Of a stretch of DNA of 64,000 bases, positions 53,010-62,074 are shown in pieces. How positions within the stretch are numbered: position 1 is the stretch's first letter; the number at the start of each line of letters is the position of its first letter. The position numbers and the translations under genes were made by a program. This DNA is from Nocardioides seonyuensis. GTDB taxonomy: Bacteria > Actinomycetota > Actinomycetes > Propionibacteriales > Nocardioidaceae. The notes under the pieces were generated by a model. That model was not told the DNA's origin, ran no database searches, and saw only the letters and a list, made by a program, of their open reading frames with translations. The stretch is taken from positions 1,178,001 to 1,242,000 of the forward strand of contig NZ_CP038436.1 of the NCBI RefSeq assembly GCF_004683965.1. The letters are read 5' to 3'.

Positions 53010-53034
53010 GCGTGAGCAGCGTCCTTAACGCGAT

Positions 53035-53526
53035 CTACTCGTCGAAGGTTGTGTCGAACCATTCGATGAACTGAGCGACGGTTCCGATCTTGGCGATGCG
53101 GTCGTGGATGGCGCGCTGGTCGTGGCCGGGGAGGAAGTCGGCTCGGACGGGCTGGCCGCATCCGCACTTACAGTTGGTGAGGTCGAGCGGGTGGTCGACG
53201 TACTTGATCGGGTTCTGCGTGGATGGCATTGGGGCCTGCTTGCCGACGAGCGCGTCGTGGACCGGGTGGCCGGGCTTCAGGATCGCGCCGTGGATGGCAC
53301 GGCGTGCCTGCTGTTCGCCCTTGGCGTTCGTCACGGTGACGTCTTCGAGCGAGTCGATCTCGATGGCCTGTAGGACGGTGTTGTTGAAGACGATGAGTGC
53401 GTGCTGTTCCTTGTCGGCTTTGGCGCCGAGGACCCAGGCGTAGCGTCCCGCTTCGTAGAGTTCGTCAGCGGTCATCGCGGTGACGGGCTTGTTGTGGCCC
53501 TTCTGCGTGAGGGTGATCTGCAGCAT
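53035..53526 (-). CDS. Small island protein with CxCGCG motif
   Basis: 163 aa from ATG 53526, with AGGAG 7 nt upstream. The N-terminal part is a small beta-rich domain (MLQITLTQKGHNKPVTAM). The C-terminus has CKCGCGQPVRADFLPGHDQR, which could bind zinc and occurs in phage-associated proteins. It converges on the HEPN gene with 25 bp between stops. Function unknown. Confidence 0.6.
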   Translation of the reverse strand: MLQITLTQKGHNKPVTAMTADELYEAGRYAWVLGAKADKEQHALIVFNNTVLQAIEIDSLEDVTVTNAKGEQQARRAIHGAILKPGHPVHDALVGKQAPMPSTQNPIKYVDHPLDLTNCKCGCGQPVRADFLPGHDQRAIHDRIAKIGTVAQFIEWFDTTFDE

Positions 53527-53713
53527 TGCGTGCTCCTGGTCGAGACTTGGTGAAACCGGACCCATAGGGTATCGCATACCCGCTCATCCCGGTCGCCCAG
53601 AGTATCGGCCTTGTCGATCCCTCGAATGGGCGTTCGGCGTATCGCGCGGCGCTTGCCCGTCGCGGTCGGCTCTGCCATAGCCTTCCTCGTGAGCACCACA
53701 AGGGGGAGACCAC

Positions 53714-55294
53714 GTGATCGTTGTTGACGGCCGGATCGACCGAGAGAAAGTTCTCGAACTGCTGGCGGCGGGCGGCGAGCAGGAAGCCCTCGACTTCAAG
53801 GCGACTCTCGACCTCGCGGACACCGGAGCACGTCTCGACTTCGTGAAGGACGCCCTCTCGATGGGCAATCTCCCCGAAGGCGGCTACATCGTGCTCGGCG
53901 TCAAAGACGACGGCACCCTCGCTGTCAATGACGATCCGCTCGACCTGACTGGCCGCCCGTACGACCCGAGCAAACTGCGCGACCACGTGAAGAACTGGTG
54001 TGAGGCGCCGGTCAACATCACCTCTGCGCAGCACGACGTCGAAGGCCGCAACGTCGTACTCATCTACGTCTTCCCGAACCCGGACGGGCTCCCTGTACCC
54101 GCCTCCAAGACCGCGGAGGCACCGACCGCCGACGGCAAGATGCGGACGGTTTTCCGGCAGGGCGAGGTCCTACTGCGTGAAGGCCCAACCAACGTGCGGC
54201 TCCGCTATTCCCACTGGAACACGTTGCTCGCGAGGTACAGGCAGCAGGCCAGAGATGAGGCACGGCACGATGCCGATGCACTGGTCAACCGCGTGGTCCA
54301 GTCACTAGATGCCGCCCAGCCCGGAGGCAAGACAGAGATCCCGCTCGATGAGGCAATGAGTGGCGAGGCGCTGATCACCGCTGTCGGCGCTCTATTCGAG
54401 GCTGGAGCCACCGTGCAGATGCGCCGGTTCCTCAACACGGTTCGAGCGACGGCTTCAACGCCTCGCAACAACGCCGATCGTGATCGAGCGCTCGACGCCC
54501 TTGGTCTGATCGCCTGCCAGGCCGTCCTCTACGACCAGAAGGACACATACAACGCCGCCATCGAAGCCCTCTGGCGCGTGTACAACGCGGGAGGGTCGAG
54601 CCCTCAACACGTGCTCTCTACCGGGGCAGACAGGGACACCGGAGAACACCTACTCGCGGTGATCCTCCGGGTCTACGCCGTCGGCGCACTCGTAGTGCGA
54701 GAGAAGCGCTGGGGCTATCTAACGTCGCTCGTCCTTCGAAGCGTCGACGTGTCCCCCACCTACGGGTATGCCTCGTGGCTACGACACGGACTTGTGTACG
54801 CCGCGAGAGTCGACCTTCTGCAAGGCGACGAAGGAAGACACCGCGGCGGGCAGGCCCTGTCTCTGGCACGAGCGTTGATCGCGGGGCGCGCTCCCTTACG
54901 ACCGGACTACGCCGTCGACGTTGCGCTCCCGCCAGCCGAGGACCTTGCCTCAGACGACTGGATCCTCAACTCGCTGTGCCAGTTCGACGTCTGGTGGTGC
55001 GTCCTCGCACGCGCTAGCACCGAAGCCGACGGCTTCCACGGCGGCATCTTCTACCCCTCGTGCGCAGCGTTCCATCAGTACCGATCGCAGCCAGCGATCG
55101 ACGCAATCGCGCTGAATGAAGAAGCGCGACAACTGGCCTTCCCGGGGGTGCCAGATCTGACCACCGCAACCGCGCTAGCCGTGGTGGTCGAAGTGTCGGT
55201 GCGCGAGTCGCAGAACTACGGCGGGTTCTGGGTTGGCATCGATGAGAACCCACGAGTCACCGCCTGGGTCGCCGAGCACATCAACTACAAATAG
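53714..55294 (+). CDS. AlbA_2/Schlafen-like DNA-binding protein
   Basis: 526 aa, GTG start with GGGGAG 5-6 nt upstream. The N-terminal AlbA_2 domain has EQEALDFKATLDL and MGNLPEGGYIVLGVKDDG (residues 22-75). The remainder is a long helical region with Trp-rich patches (NSLCQFDVWWCVLA) and no recognised domain. AlbA_2 proteins are often defence- or regulation-associated. The resolvase gene follows after 42 bp. Confidence 0.7.
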   Translation: MIVVDGRIDREKVLELLAAGGEQEALDFKATLDLADTGARLDFVKDALSMGNLPEGGYIVLGVKDDGTLAVNDDPLDLTGRPYDPSKLRDHVKNWCEAPVNITSAQHDVEGRNVVLIYVFPNPDGLPVPASKTAEAPTADGKMRTVFRQGEVLLREGPTNVRLRYSHWNTLLARYRQQARDEARHDADALVNRVVQSLDAAQPGGKTEIPLDEAMSGEALITAVGALFEAGATVQMRRFLNTVRATASTPRNNADRDRALDALGLIACQAVLYDQKDTYNAAIEALWRVYNAGGSSPQHVLSTGADRDTGEHLLAVILRVYAVGALVVREKRWGYLTSLVLRSVDVSPTYGYASWLRHGLVYAARVDLLQGDEGRHRGGQALSLARALIAGRAPLRPDYAVDVALPPAEDLASDDWILNSLCQFDVWWCVLARASTEADGFHGGIFYPSCAAFHQYRSQPAIDAIALNEEARQLAFPGVPDLTTATALAVVVEVSVRESQNYGGFWVGIDENPRVTAWVAEHINYK

Positions 55295-55336
55295 TCGTCG
55301 CAGGCGGTGTCGGCGGTCACCAGTATCAATTGTCGT

Positions 55337-55951
55337 ATGACCACCGAGACACCGGCATCGATCACCTGCTTTTACGCACGTGTGTCCACGGCGGCACAAG
55401 ACCTCTCCCGTCAACTGGCCTACGCGGCTGACCTCTCCATCCCCGAGGACCGCATCTACACCGACCACGGCTACACGGGCACGAATCGTGACCGCCCTGG
55501 ACTCGCCCAGGCACTCGCTGCGGTTCGCAGCGGCGACGTACTCGCCGTCCACTCGATGGATCGGCTGGCCAGATCGCTGAAAGACCTGCTAGCGATCTCG
55601 GAGACACTGCACGAGCGCGGCGTGAAGTTGCAGGTCGGCGCCACCATCTACGATCCCGCCGACCCCGTTGGGGTGCTTCTCTGGCAAATGCTCGGTCTCA
55701 TCGGGGAATTCGAGCACTCGCTCATCGTCGCCCGCACACGGCAGGGCTTGGAGGTTGCCCGTGCGCAGGGACGCCTCCGCGGGAAGCAGCCCAAGACCAC
55801 ACCTGCCCAAGACGCACTAATCGCGTCGATGCTCGACTCAGGCGAACACACCGTCGCCGAGATCGGCGCCTTGATGGGGGGCCTCAGCAGGGCGAGTGTC
55901 TACCGCGCCCGGGATAGATACCGGAGCGCACATAGGGGTGAAGCGCTTTAG
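55337..55951 (+). CDS. Serine recombinase (resolvase/invertase family)
   Basis: 204 aa from ATG 55337. The catalytic serine is in YARVSTAAQD (Ser17). The domain also contains VHSMDRLARSLKDLL, and LIGEFEHSLIVARTRQGLE leads into the hinge, with a C-terminal helix-turn-helix (TVAEIGALMGGLSRASVYRA). Length is typical for a small resolvase. It may act in DNA inversion or in a separate mobile unit inside the island. No recombination site was found. Confidence 0.88.
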   Translation: MTTETPASITCFYARVSTAAQDLSRQLAYAADLSIPEDRIYTDHGYTGTNRDRPGLAQALAAVRSGDVLAVHSMDRLARSLKDLLAISETLHERGVKLQVGATIYDPADPVGVLLWQMLGLIGEFEHSLIVARTRQGLEVARAQGRLRGKQPKTTPAQDALIASMLDSGEHTVAEIGALMGGLSRASVYRARDRYRSAHRGEAL

Positions 55952-55981
55952 CCATTCGCAGCGCCTTGCACGCGAATCGCG

Positions 55982-56953
55982 TCAGCGAGCCTGCTCTGCC
56001 GCCAAGAAGAAGGCCCATGCCGTCGAGAGGGCATCGACTGAAGCCGCCAGCGAACTGTCCTTCGGCTCCCTCAGTTGAGTCCCATCAACCTCGTCATAAG
56101 GAGTTCCGGCCAACTCCTCAGACACCTTGATGCGTCGAGTCATAGGGTCGACGGCTATCAGAGCCAGGTCGAACAAGGTGTGAATGTCGGCCCGCAGGAG
56201 CAGCCCGTTGGGCACCGTGTTGGAGGCCGGTCCCCTGTAGGGCCGGATGTGCGCCGCTTCGAGCACGGCCGTGGCGGCAGTGCCTGTAACTGCACACGCG
56301 CCGCCGTACGCGGAGAGCAGCGCGGCACGAAACTGGCTCTGACCTCGCCGTGCGACGATCTGACGACTGACGCGTCGGCGCGCGTCGTAGTCATCGTCGG
56401 GCACTTCCTCTGGCTCCGAGTCGAGCGACTCTTCTGCGTCTGCGAGCAACACCTCGACTGCCGTCGCCGTGGCAGCCCAGAAGCCATCGGGCCGCACTCC
56501 CTCAAACGAGAAGAAGCCGTCCGCCCAGCCCGTCGGGACTGCGAGACCGAGAATGTCGTACTTGTCTCGGTTGTTGGTGTCCGGCACCCGCTCGCGCAGC
56601 ACGCCGACCGGGATGCGGTCCTCGATGCAACGGAGCAAACCGAGGTTCGTGTACTCACGATCGCGCTGAGCCGGGTCGGAGTTCTCCTGGTGGTAGGCGA
56701 AGAACCAGGTGCCGTCGTCGCGGTCGTAGACGTCGCCGTCCGGGTAAGGGCTGTCAAGGTTGATCCGAATGCTGAGTGCGTAGTCGAGATCGCGAGGCTT
56801 GAAGATGCCCTTCGGCCTACTTGAAAGGTGAATGTCGGCGCGCAACGGCGGCGGGAACCCGGTCGTCTCGTCCTCCCGGTCCAGAAACCATTGGAGTCTC
56901 TCGGCGTGGAGTGGGGTGAGATCGGCAAGGTCGACGAGTGGCACAACAACCAC
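55982..56953 (-). CDS. HNH endonuclease with unassigned N-terminal domain
   Basis: 323 aa, GTG start (56953 or 56944). The C-terminal HNH motif is CAVTGTAATAVLEAAHIRPY, then NGLLLRADIHTLFD, closely similar in form to the protein at 42390. The N-terminal domain (about 35-150) has LSSRPKGIFKPRDLDYALSI and DGTWFFAYHQE and may read modified DNA, as in type IV enzymes; this is inference. An acidic linker separates the domains. It converges with the resolvase gene. Confidence 0.8.
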   Translation of the reverse strand: MVVVPLVDLADLTPLHAERLQWFLDREDETTGFPPPLRADIHLSSRPKGIFKPRDLDYALSIRINLDSPYPDGDVYDRDDGTWFFAYHQENSDPAQRDREYTNLGLLRCIEDRIPVGVLRERVPDTNNRDKYDILGLAVPTGWADGFFSFEGVRPDGFWAATATAVEVLLADAEESLDSEPEEVPDDDYDARRRVSRQIVARRGQSQFRAALLSAYGGACAVTGTAATAVLEAAHIRPYRGPASNTVPNGLLLRADIHTLFDLALIAVDPMTRRIKVSEELAGTPYDEVDGTQLREPKDSSLAASVDALSTAWAFFLAAEQAR

Positions 56954-57006
56954 CCAACACGAGGACAGCCTGAGATGCTGACGAACATCAGTATCAGTCC
57001 CGCTTG

Positions 57007-57564
57007 TCAGGGGTCAGGGGTCAGCGCAGGCGGGAGGCCAAGGCTCCTACGAGTGCTGGTGGTCATCGCGCCTCCAGCGGCCCCTAGGTCCACGTCCGTG
57101 ACGCCTACGGAGGCAAGTCGTTCTCCGAGTAGGCGTAGTTCGTAAACAAGCCAGTGACCTTCAGGCTGGTGACGAGCGACTCCGCCCCAGCCGGTGCTGA
57201 GCATCGGCCGCCAATCTTTGATGTCTACAGATGTGGACACAGGAGTTCCGAGGACGTCGGTCCACTTCGGATCTAACCCGATGAGGTGGTCCTCAATCGG
57301 ACCACCCCACATTCCTGGACCGCGCAAGGCCGCGAGAGTCGCCGCGGCGCGGAGTGCTGCCTCGTACGGTGGGTCCCGACCCTCCCATGCTTCCAGCAGA
57401 ACGGCATGCGCTCTCGGATCTAGCCCGACTAGTTTGTGCCACTCCAGATGGTCTGGATTTGTGGCGCATCCCTCTAGACCCGCCTGACCGTCGGACTGCC
57501 GTTCGATGTGCTTCATAGATATGTAGTCGGCGCGGCACCGACTCGCCGTAACGCCAGCCGTCAC
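57007..57564 (-). CDS. Hypothetical island protein
   Basis: Up to 185 aa; the start is uncertain (GTG 57564 or ATG 57516). Helical segments include AHAVLLEAWEGRDPPYEAAL and RAAATLAALRGPGMWGGP; YELRLLGERLASVGVTDVDL lies near the C-terminus. No recognised motif, signal or membrane helix. It is 53 bp upstream of the HNH gene on the same strand and may be its partner. Confidence 0.5.
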   Translation of the reverse strand: MTAGVTASRCRADYISMKHIERQSDGQAGLEGCATNPDHLEWHKLVGLDPRAHAVLLEAWEGRDPPYEAALRAAATLAALRGPGMWGGPIEDHLIGLDPKWTDVLGTPVSTSVDIKDWRPMLSTGWGGVARHQPEGHWLVYELRLLGERLASVGVTDVDLGAAGGAMTTSTRRSLGLPPALTPDP

Positions 57565-58017
57565 CCTGCTGCTTTGACGACCTCATAAGAGGTTCGCAGT
57601 GCGAGCCCCGCCATGGATGAGCCTGGTGACTGCGAAGGGTTCACGCTGCGAACCCTGAGCAGGCCGACCTATGCATCGTGTCTCGCGACCTAGCCCTAGC
57701 CCCCTTAAGGGGGCTAGGGCTAATCCGCAAAGGCGACGGGTGGCGCACGTGCCTTCTCGCCCGTGTCAGAAGGGATTGCTTGGGCCCCGCCATCGGTCCG
57801 TGCCACGTGATGACCGTCGCCCAGATCCGCGTCCCGCGCGTCGTCTCGGTTGGAGCGCGACTGCTGCCGTGGGTGAACCCGTCGATGGCTCGCGCGCCCT
57901 GGCGCCCGAGGACACTCTTGATGGGGGGCCGAGCCCGCCCCAGCCACGCGAGGCCGCCTGGCACACCCCCGGGCGCGCCTGGCGAGGCAACCCGAGCACC
58001 TCGACCCCCCCGAACTG
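57565..58017. other. Gene-free segment with hairpin and large palindrome
   Basis: 453 bp with no convincing gene in any frame; the open frames have unnatural Arg/Pro/Ala-rich translations. It holds an AGGGTTC/GAACCCT inverted repeat (57636-57656) and a 32-bp perfect palindrome (57691-57722). A replication or mobilisation origin is possible but unproven. Confidence 0.45.
57691..57722. repeat. 32-bp perfect palindrome
   Basis: Two 16-bp arms (TAGCCCTAGCCCCCTT and AAGGGGGCTAGGGCTA) meet with no spacer. It could be a cruciform-forming origin element, a dimer-binding site or a terminator for the gene at 58018-59445. Confidence 0.6.
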
Positions 58018-59445
58018 TCAGAGGGTCCGCACTGTGTACTTGTCGGCGCTTCGAGAAGCCGCCCGATCCGCGTAGTCCGCGGACTCGCGCTGCTCCCGCC
58101 AAGTTCGGAGGGCCGGGACATGGTTCACAGCACGCGGGAGCGACGCGAGCCGCGTGCGAAGCACACGCCCTGGGAAGATGACACTGTCTCCACCGTCGAG
58201 AATGCACAAGGCAGACGCCAGGCGACTGGCTTGCCATCCAGCAGCGTGAGCCGCTCTGAAGCCTGCCTCGTTCGCAATGATGTCGCTTACGGCCAAGTCC
58301 AGTCTCTTGGGACCATCGATCTCGGCCAGGTGAGAGGCGACCGCGCAGACCCAGGTGTCGAAGTCATGGACACCGCCTGCTGTCTGCCCATCCGCCGCAA
58401 CTGACCCTGTCGTTAGCGCGGTGGTCAGCCGCTTCGACAGGGTGGTGATGTGAGGCTGGCTTCCCCCCTCGAAACGATCAATGCCTTGGGGCTGCGACCT
58501 GACTGCGCGTGGCTCCGCCTGGGGGGAAGCACCTGTCCCAGTATCTGTATCAGGACCTACCTCCTTCAGAGATCCGTCATAAGCGCTGGGGGTGCGGCCG
58601 CCAGAAGTGAGGGCGCCCCCTCCGCCACATGTCACTGGGGTCCCCACGCCAGATGTGGACGGGGTCCGCTCAGCCTTGGGGCCGATGCGCACCTCGCGCC
58701 TTCCACCTCGGGCAGAGCGCCTGGCGGCTCCTCCGAGCGAGTACCGACGGTCCCAACGAATGGTGACTTCGTAACGGTCCAGACCGAGATCGGGGCGGAG
58801 GACCTGGGTCGCCTCGAAGTAGCCAGGCGCAACCTGCAGAAGAGTTGACCAGTCGCGCTGATAGGTCCGAAGGGCCACCCCAACACGTTCGGCCTTGTCC
58901 GCCTGTGTCCGACTATTCGTGACCGTCAGCCCACCATCGGACCATTGGCCGGTCAGGATCTCCACGAGCAACGCGCGGATGACAACTGCGGTATCCGGAC
59001 CATGTCGAAGGGCACTCACGTCGCGAGTTGTCCGGTCCCATCGGGACTCCCACACGCAGGACAGCGGGATCACCGTTCGCTTGTTAGTCGGCACCTTCGC
59101 GAAGACGGCAGTGAAAGGGAGTCCATTCGTGGCAGGTGGAGAGACAGCGAGTAGCCCAGCGTCTGCGTACTGCGTGAGCGCCGATGGCACCACACGTCGA
59201 CCTTCGTCGCCATGCACGACTCGGCTGTCGAGCCGACCAAGCGACCCACCTCCGGTTCTGCGGATCAGTGCGGCCTTCTCCCAGGCGAACTCGCCAGTCG
59301 CATTGTCGGCACCGTCACGGGCGGCCACGACCGGAAGCAGTCGCTCGGGACGCAACTTGAGAAGAGACCGAGCGTCATCGTGGCTGAACCAAACCGACTC
59401 GCGGTGCAACGCGGCCTGTGCCGCTCGCTGTGCGGCGCTCAGCAT
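58018..59445 (-). CDS. Hypothetical island protein, possible replication or DNA-binding role
   Basis: 475 aa, ATG start. LLVEILTGQWSDGGLTVTNS with AERVGVALRTYQRDWSTLLQ looks like a helix-turn-helix region near the middle. A Gly/Ser/Thr-rich low-complexity linker lies at about 240-310. The C-terminal domain has DTWVCAVASHLAEIDGPKRL. No replication motif is certain. It is 4-7 bp from the next gene on the same strand and faces the gene-free palindrome region. Confidence 0.5.
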   Translation of the reverse strand: MLSAAQRAAQAALHRESVWFSHDDARSLLKLRPERLLPVVAARDGADNATGEFAWEKAALIRRTGGGSLGRLDSRVVHGDEGRRVVPSALTQYADAGLLAVSPPATNGLPFTAVFAKVPTNKRTVIPLSCVWESRWDRTTRDVSALRHGPDTAVVIRALLVEILTGQWSDGGLTVTNSRTQADKAERVGVALRTYQRDWSTLLQVAPGYFEATQVLRPDLGLDRYEVTIRWDRRYSLGGAARRSARGGRREVRIGPKAERTPSTSGVGTPVTCGGGGALTSGGRTPSAYDGSLKEVGPDTDTGTGASPQAEPRAVRSQPQGIDRFEGGSQPHITTLSKRLTTALTTGSVAADGQTAGGVHDFDTWVCAVASHLAEIDGPKRLDLAVSDIIANEAGFRAAHAAGWQASRLASALCILDGGDSVIFPGRVLRTRLASLPRAVNHVPALRTWREQRESADYADRAASRSADKYTVRTL

Positions 59446-59903
59446 GACGGCGGCTTGTCAGAACCGGCGCCTGGCATCAAGACGCCAGTAGCCCACGCGA
59501 GGTAGTGAATCTCCCAGAGGTCGCCTTTCCTGACGCCTCGGTAGTAGAGGCGTCTGGCCGTCATCACGTTCTCGACAACGACAGTGCAATGCAGGTGGTC
59601 CTGCGGATCGCAAGTCCGCACTCCCGCCTCGGCCACGACATCCCAGCCGTTCGGGGTGAGTCCCGCCCAACGCGGGCGGGGCGCCGGGCGCGCGCTCCGA
59701 TCGAGGTACTCGAAGTCCACCACCGCATCGACCTTGACGCGAATGCCGCTCCCCCAGGGCTGAAGCAGAGGCTGCTGGACCGCTCGGAAGCGGAACCCGT
59801 CGAAGACAACTTCGGCGACCCCCTCAATGCAGTCGAACCGGCTTGTGTCGACAACCTGTCGTAAGCCGTCACCTACACCCGCGACCACGTGTGACCGGGC
59901 CAT
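59439..59903 (-). CDS. Hypothetical island protein, coupled to 58018-59445
   Basis: 154 aa from ATG 59903; its 3' end overlaps the downstream gene by 7 bp, so they are co-translated. Beta-rich sequence including FRFRAVQQPLLQPWGSGIRV and RRLYYRGVRKGDLWEIHYLA. No family recognised. Being first in this minus-strand operon, it is probably controlled from 59904-60369. Confidence 0.5.
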   Translation of the reverse strand: MARSHVVAGVGDGLRQVVDTSRFDCIEGVAEVVFDGFRFRAVQQPLLQPWGSGIRVKVDAVVDFEYLDRSARPAPRPRWAGLTPNGWDVVAEAGVRTCDPQDHLHCTVVVENVMTARRLYYRGVRKGDLWEIHYLAWATGVLMPGAGSDKPPSC

Positions 59904-60369
59904 GGAACTGATCGTCGGGCTGTCAGCGCCCGGACCAGATCTACTTGACTCTGTTGTTTGAGTATCTCCACACACCTTGTGCTCCTTGTAGGTCACGCGA
60001 TGTAGCGTCCGCGTCGCGGCGCTACCTGTCGGTGGTGGTATCGGCATGTTCAGATGAGGTGCGACCGGCCACCCGCAGTCAGGCTCGTTGATGGCCCACG
60101 GCTGCGTGTCCTGCTGCAACGAGGCTCCGTGAAAGCCAGACAGTCGCCAGTCGCCTTATGGCACTACGGGCGACCTGTGGGCCCCGCCAGCGACGAGTTC
60201 TACCCACCCAGCGCGGCATTTGAGACGGGCCTACATCTCAAGCCCCATGGGGTCGCATCGATGCTCGCTCCGCTGCTGGATCGGGACGGTAGCGTCCAGG
60301 CGCTCGGATGCCGATAGCGGGTTGGTCCGGCCCCGAACCGCGGGGCCACACCGCTGGGAGCACACCCCG
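59904..60369. other. Divergent regulatory region between the minus-strand operon and xis-int
   Basis: 466 bp without a convincing gene. GGCCCCG (60329-60335) and CGGGGCC (60341-60347) form a 7-bp hairpin with a 5-nt loop, 22 bp before the excisionase start. A weak CGGGC/GCCCG repeat lies near 59918-59935. Both may bind an element regulator or attenuate transcription. Confidence 0.4.
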
Positions 60370-60567
60370 ATGGAACCCCTGATGACCGCTCAGAACGTCG
60401 CCGAAGTCCTCGGCCTGAAGCCCAAAACCCTCACCAACTGGCGCCACCTGCGCCAAGGACCGCGACCGACCTACATGGGCTCGCGCGTTGCCTACCGCCG
60501 CGTGGATGTCCAGCAGTGGATCGACGACCAGGCGGCGGGCACTGCCGCATCGGAGGGGTGGTCCTGA
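60370..60567 (+). CDS. xis: Excisionase-like MerR/AlpA-type helix-turn-helix protein
   Basis: 65 aa from ATG 60370. TAQNVAEVLGLKPKTLTNWR is a MerR-like helix-turn-helix, and VAYRRVDVQQWIDDQ completes the fold typical of excisionases (HTH_17). Its stop overlaps the integrase start by 1 bp (TGATG). Such proteins bend DNA at the att site to direct excision. The name is by position and fold, not by close homology. Confidence 0.8.
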   Translation: MEPLMTAQNVAEVLGLKPKTLTNWRHLRQGPRPTYMGSRVAYRRVDVQQWIDDQAAGTAASEGWS

Positions 60568-62018
60568 TGGCGCGGGTGGCGTTGGAGCCGGGCGCACACG
60601 GTGAGCCCTGGTTTGAGCAGTGGTGGCGCGCGGGGTGCGCCCCGGCGGCGTCTACCGTCACGGAGACCGGGACGGTGCGAGCGCTTCCCGCAGTGGAGGC
60701 AGGAGTGAAGCGTCGCGTCCGCGCGGGCGAGACCCCCGGCCGCGGCCAGTCGTTCTTCGTAGCCCGCGTGCGTGTGCGGTCCGCGAGAGGTCGTACGAGC
60801 GAACTTCAGCGACAGGGCGACGGTAAGGAGGCTGCCCGTCGAATCCTGAGCAAGGCGCTGGAGACGTGGAAGGCGACCAACGGTAACGGTGGGGACACGA
60901 TCCGCGGGGACTGGACCATCGAGAAACTCGCGGACCACTGGCTCACCTACCGACGCCAGACCGGACTCCTCAAGACAAAGGGCGACCTCGGAGTGTCGTC
61001 GCTCGCACAGATGGAAGCAGCGGTCCGCACTGGCATCCTCGGCGACCGCAAGGTCTACGAGAGTGGCGAGTGGGTCCTGCGTCGTCACTCCGACGGCATC
61101 GCACAACTGCGACTCGTCGAGGCCACCGGCGCCAGGTTGCAGACCTGGCTCTCCGACTTGGAGGAGTACCGGTCCACCGAGCAGATCCGTGCTGTCCTTT
61201 CACAGATGTTCGACCTTGCAGTACGCCGCGGCGCACTGGTGGCGAACCCGATGAACCTGGTGGCCCCCTCACGTCGCGACCCTCACGAGGTTGAGGCACT
61301 GACCCTCACGCAGGCGCAGCATCTCTGCACCATCGTCGACCCGGACTTCCGTCGCATCCCCGGCCGTCGTAAGCCCTCCCCTGACCTTTCAGAGATCGTG
61401 GCCTTCGCGCTCGGCACGGCGGCACGTTGCGGCGAGATCCTCGCGGTGCGCTGGATGGACCTCGCGCTAGACGGCCCAAACCCAACCGTGGCGATCTGCG
61501 GCACCCTGCTGGAGCCTCGACCGCCACACGTGCCAGTCCTGATTCGACAGCCGTGGCCGAAGGGCAAGAAGCCACGACGGCTCGTCCTTCCAGAGCCCGT
61601 GGTCGAGATGCTGCGGTTGCGCCACCAGCGCATCACCGCGAAGCGAGGGACACCACCCCATCCGTCGGAGACGGTCTTCGCCACCGCCAAGGGCACGCTG
61701 CGCCAGCCATCGAACCTGCGCACCACGCTCAGGACCGCTGTCGCGGACATCCCGGAACTCAAGGGCACAACGCCGCACACCCTGCGGCGCACGGTGGCGA
61801 CGCTGCTCGCCCACGAGATCAACTCCGACGTTGCAGGAGCGCAACTGGGTCACAAGGGAGCCCTTGACGCCCCGACGACGATCACTGACCGGCACTACGT
61901 CGCCTCACGTAACTGCGCACCGGACTGCCGCGAGGTCCTGGACCTCTTCTTCGAGCCGTGGCCGGGCGAAGACGAGGGAGACGGACTGGCGGCCGTACTC
62001 GCCTTCCCGGCCTCCTGA
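60567..62018 (+). CDS. int: Tyrosine integrase
   Basis: 483 aa from ATG 60567, with GGAGGGG 8 nt upstream. Catalytic residues are visible: R287 in TAARCGEI, H404 and R407 in HTLRR, H429 in QLGHKG and nucleophile Y444 in DRHYVA. The N-terminal arm-binding and core-binding domains precede residue 230. It sits about 1.7 kb from attR, and tRNA-Thr is the inferred target from the 41-bp repeats. Confidence 0.93.
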   Translation: MARVALEPGAHGEPWFEQWWRAGCAPAASTVTETGTVRALPAVEAGVKRRVRAGETPGRGQSFFVARVRVRSARGRTSELQRQGDGKEAARRILSKALETWKATNGNGGDTIRGDWTIEKLADHWLTYRRQTGLLKTKGDLGVSSLAQMEAAVRTGILGDRKVYESGEWVLRRHSDGIAQLRLVEATGARLQTWLSDLEEYRSTEQIRAVLSQMFDLAVRRGALVANPMNLVAPSRRDPHEVEALTLTQAQHLCTIVDPDFRRIPGRRKPSPDLSEIVAFALGTAARCGEILAVRWMDLALDGPNPTVAICGTLLEPRPPHVPVLIRQPWPKGKKPRRLVLPEPVVEMLRLRHQRITAKRGTPPHPSETVFATAKGTLRQPSNLRTTLRTAVADIPELKGTTPHTLRRTVATLLAHEINSDVAGAQLGHKGALDAPTTITDRHYVASRNCAPDCREVLDLFFEPWPGEDEGDGLAAVLAFPAS

Positions 62019-62025
62019 GTCAACA

Positions 62026-62068
62026 ACGGCGGCGCCAGACATCCGACACAGGGTTCTGGCGCCGTCGT
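62026..62068. terminator. Bidirectional terminator between integrase and the nuclease operon
   Basis: ACGGCGGCGCCAGA (62026-62039) pairs with TCTGGCGCCGTCGT (62055-62068), 14 bp with one G-T wobble, around a 15-nt loop. It lies between converging genes ending at 62018 and 62075. Confidence 0.75.
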
Positions 62069-62074
62069 CGTGTC

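Noticed and set aside
57678..58237. Overlapping frames on both strands in the gene-free segment
   Set aside because: Arg/Pro/Ala-rich translations without ribosome sites or domains, as expected for GC-rich non-coding DNA.
60054..60317. An 87-aa plus-strand frame before the excisionase gene
   Set aside because: No ribosome site, no recognisable domain, and it lies in the likely regulatory region.
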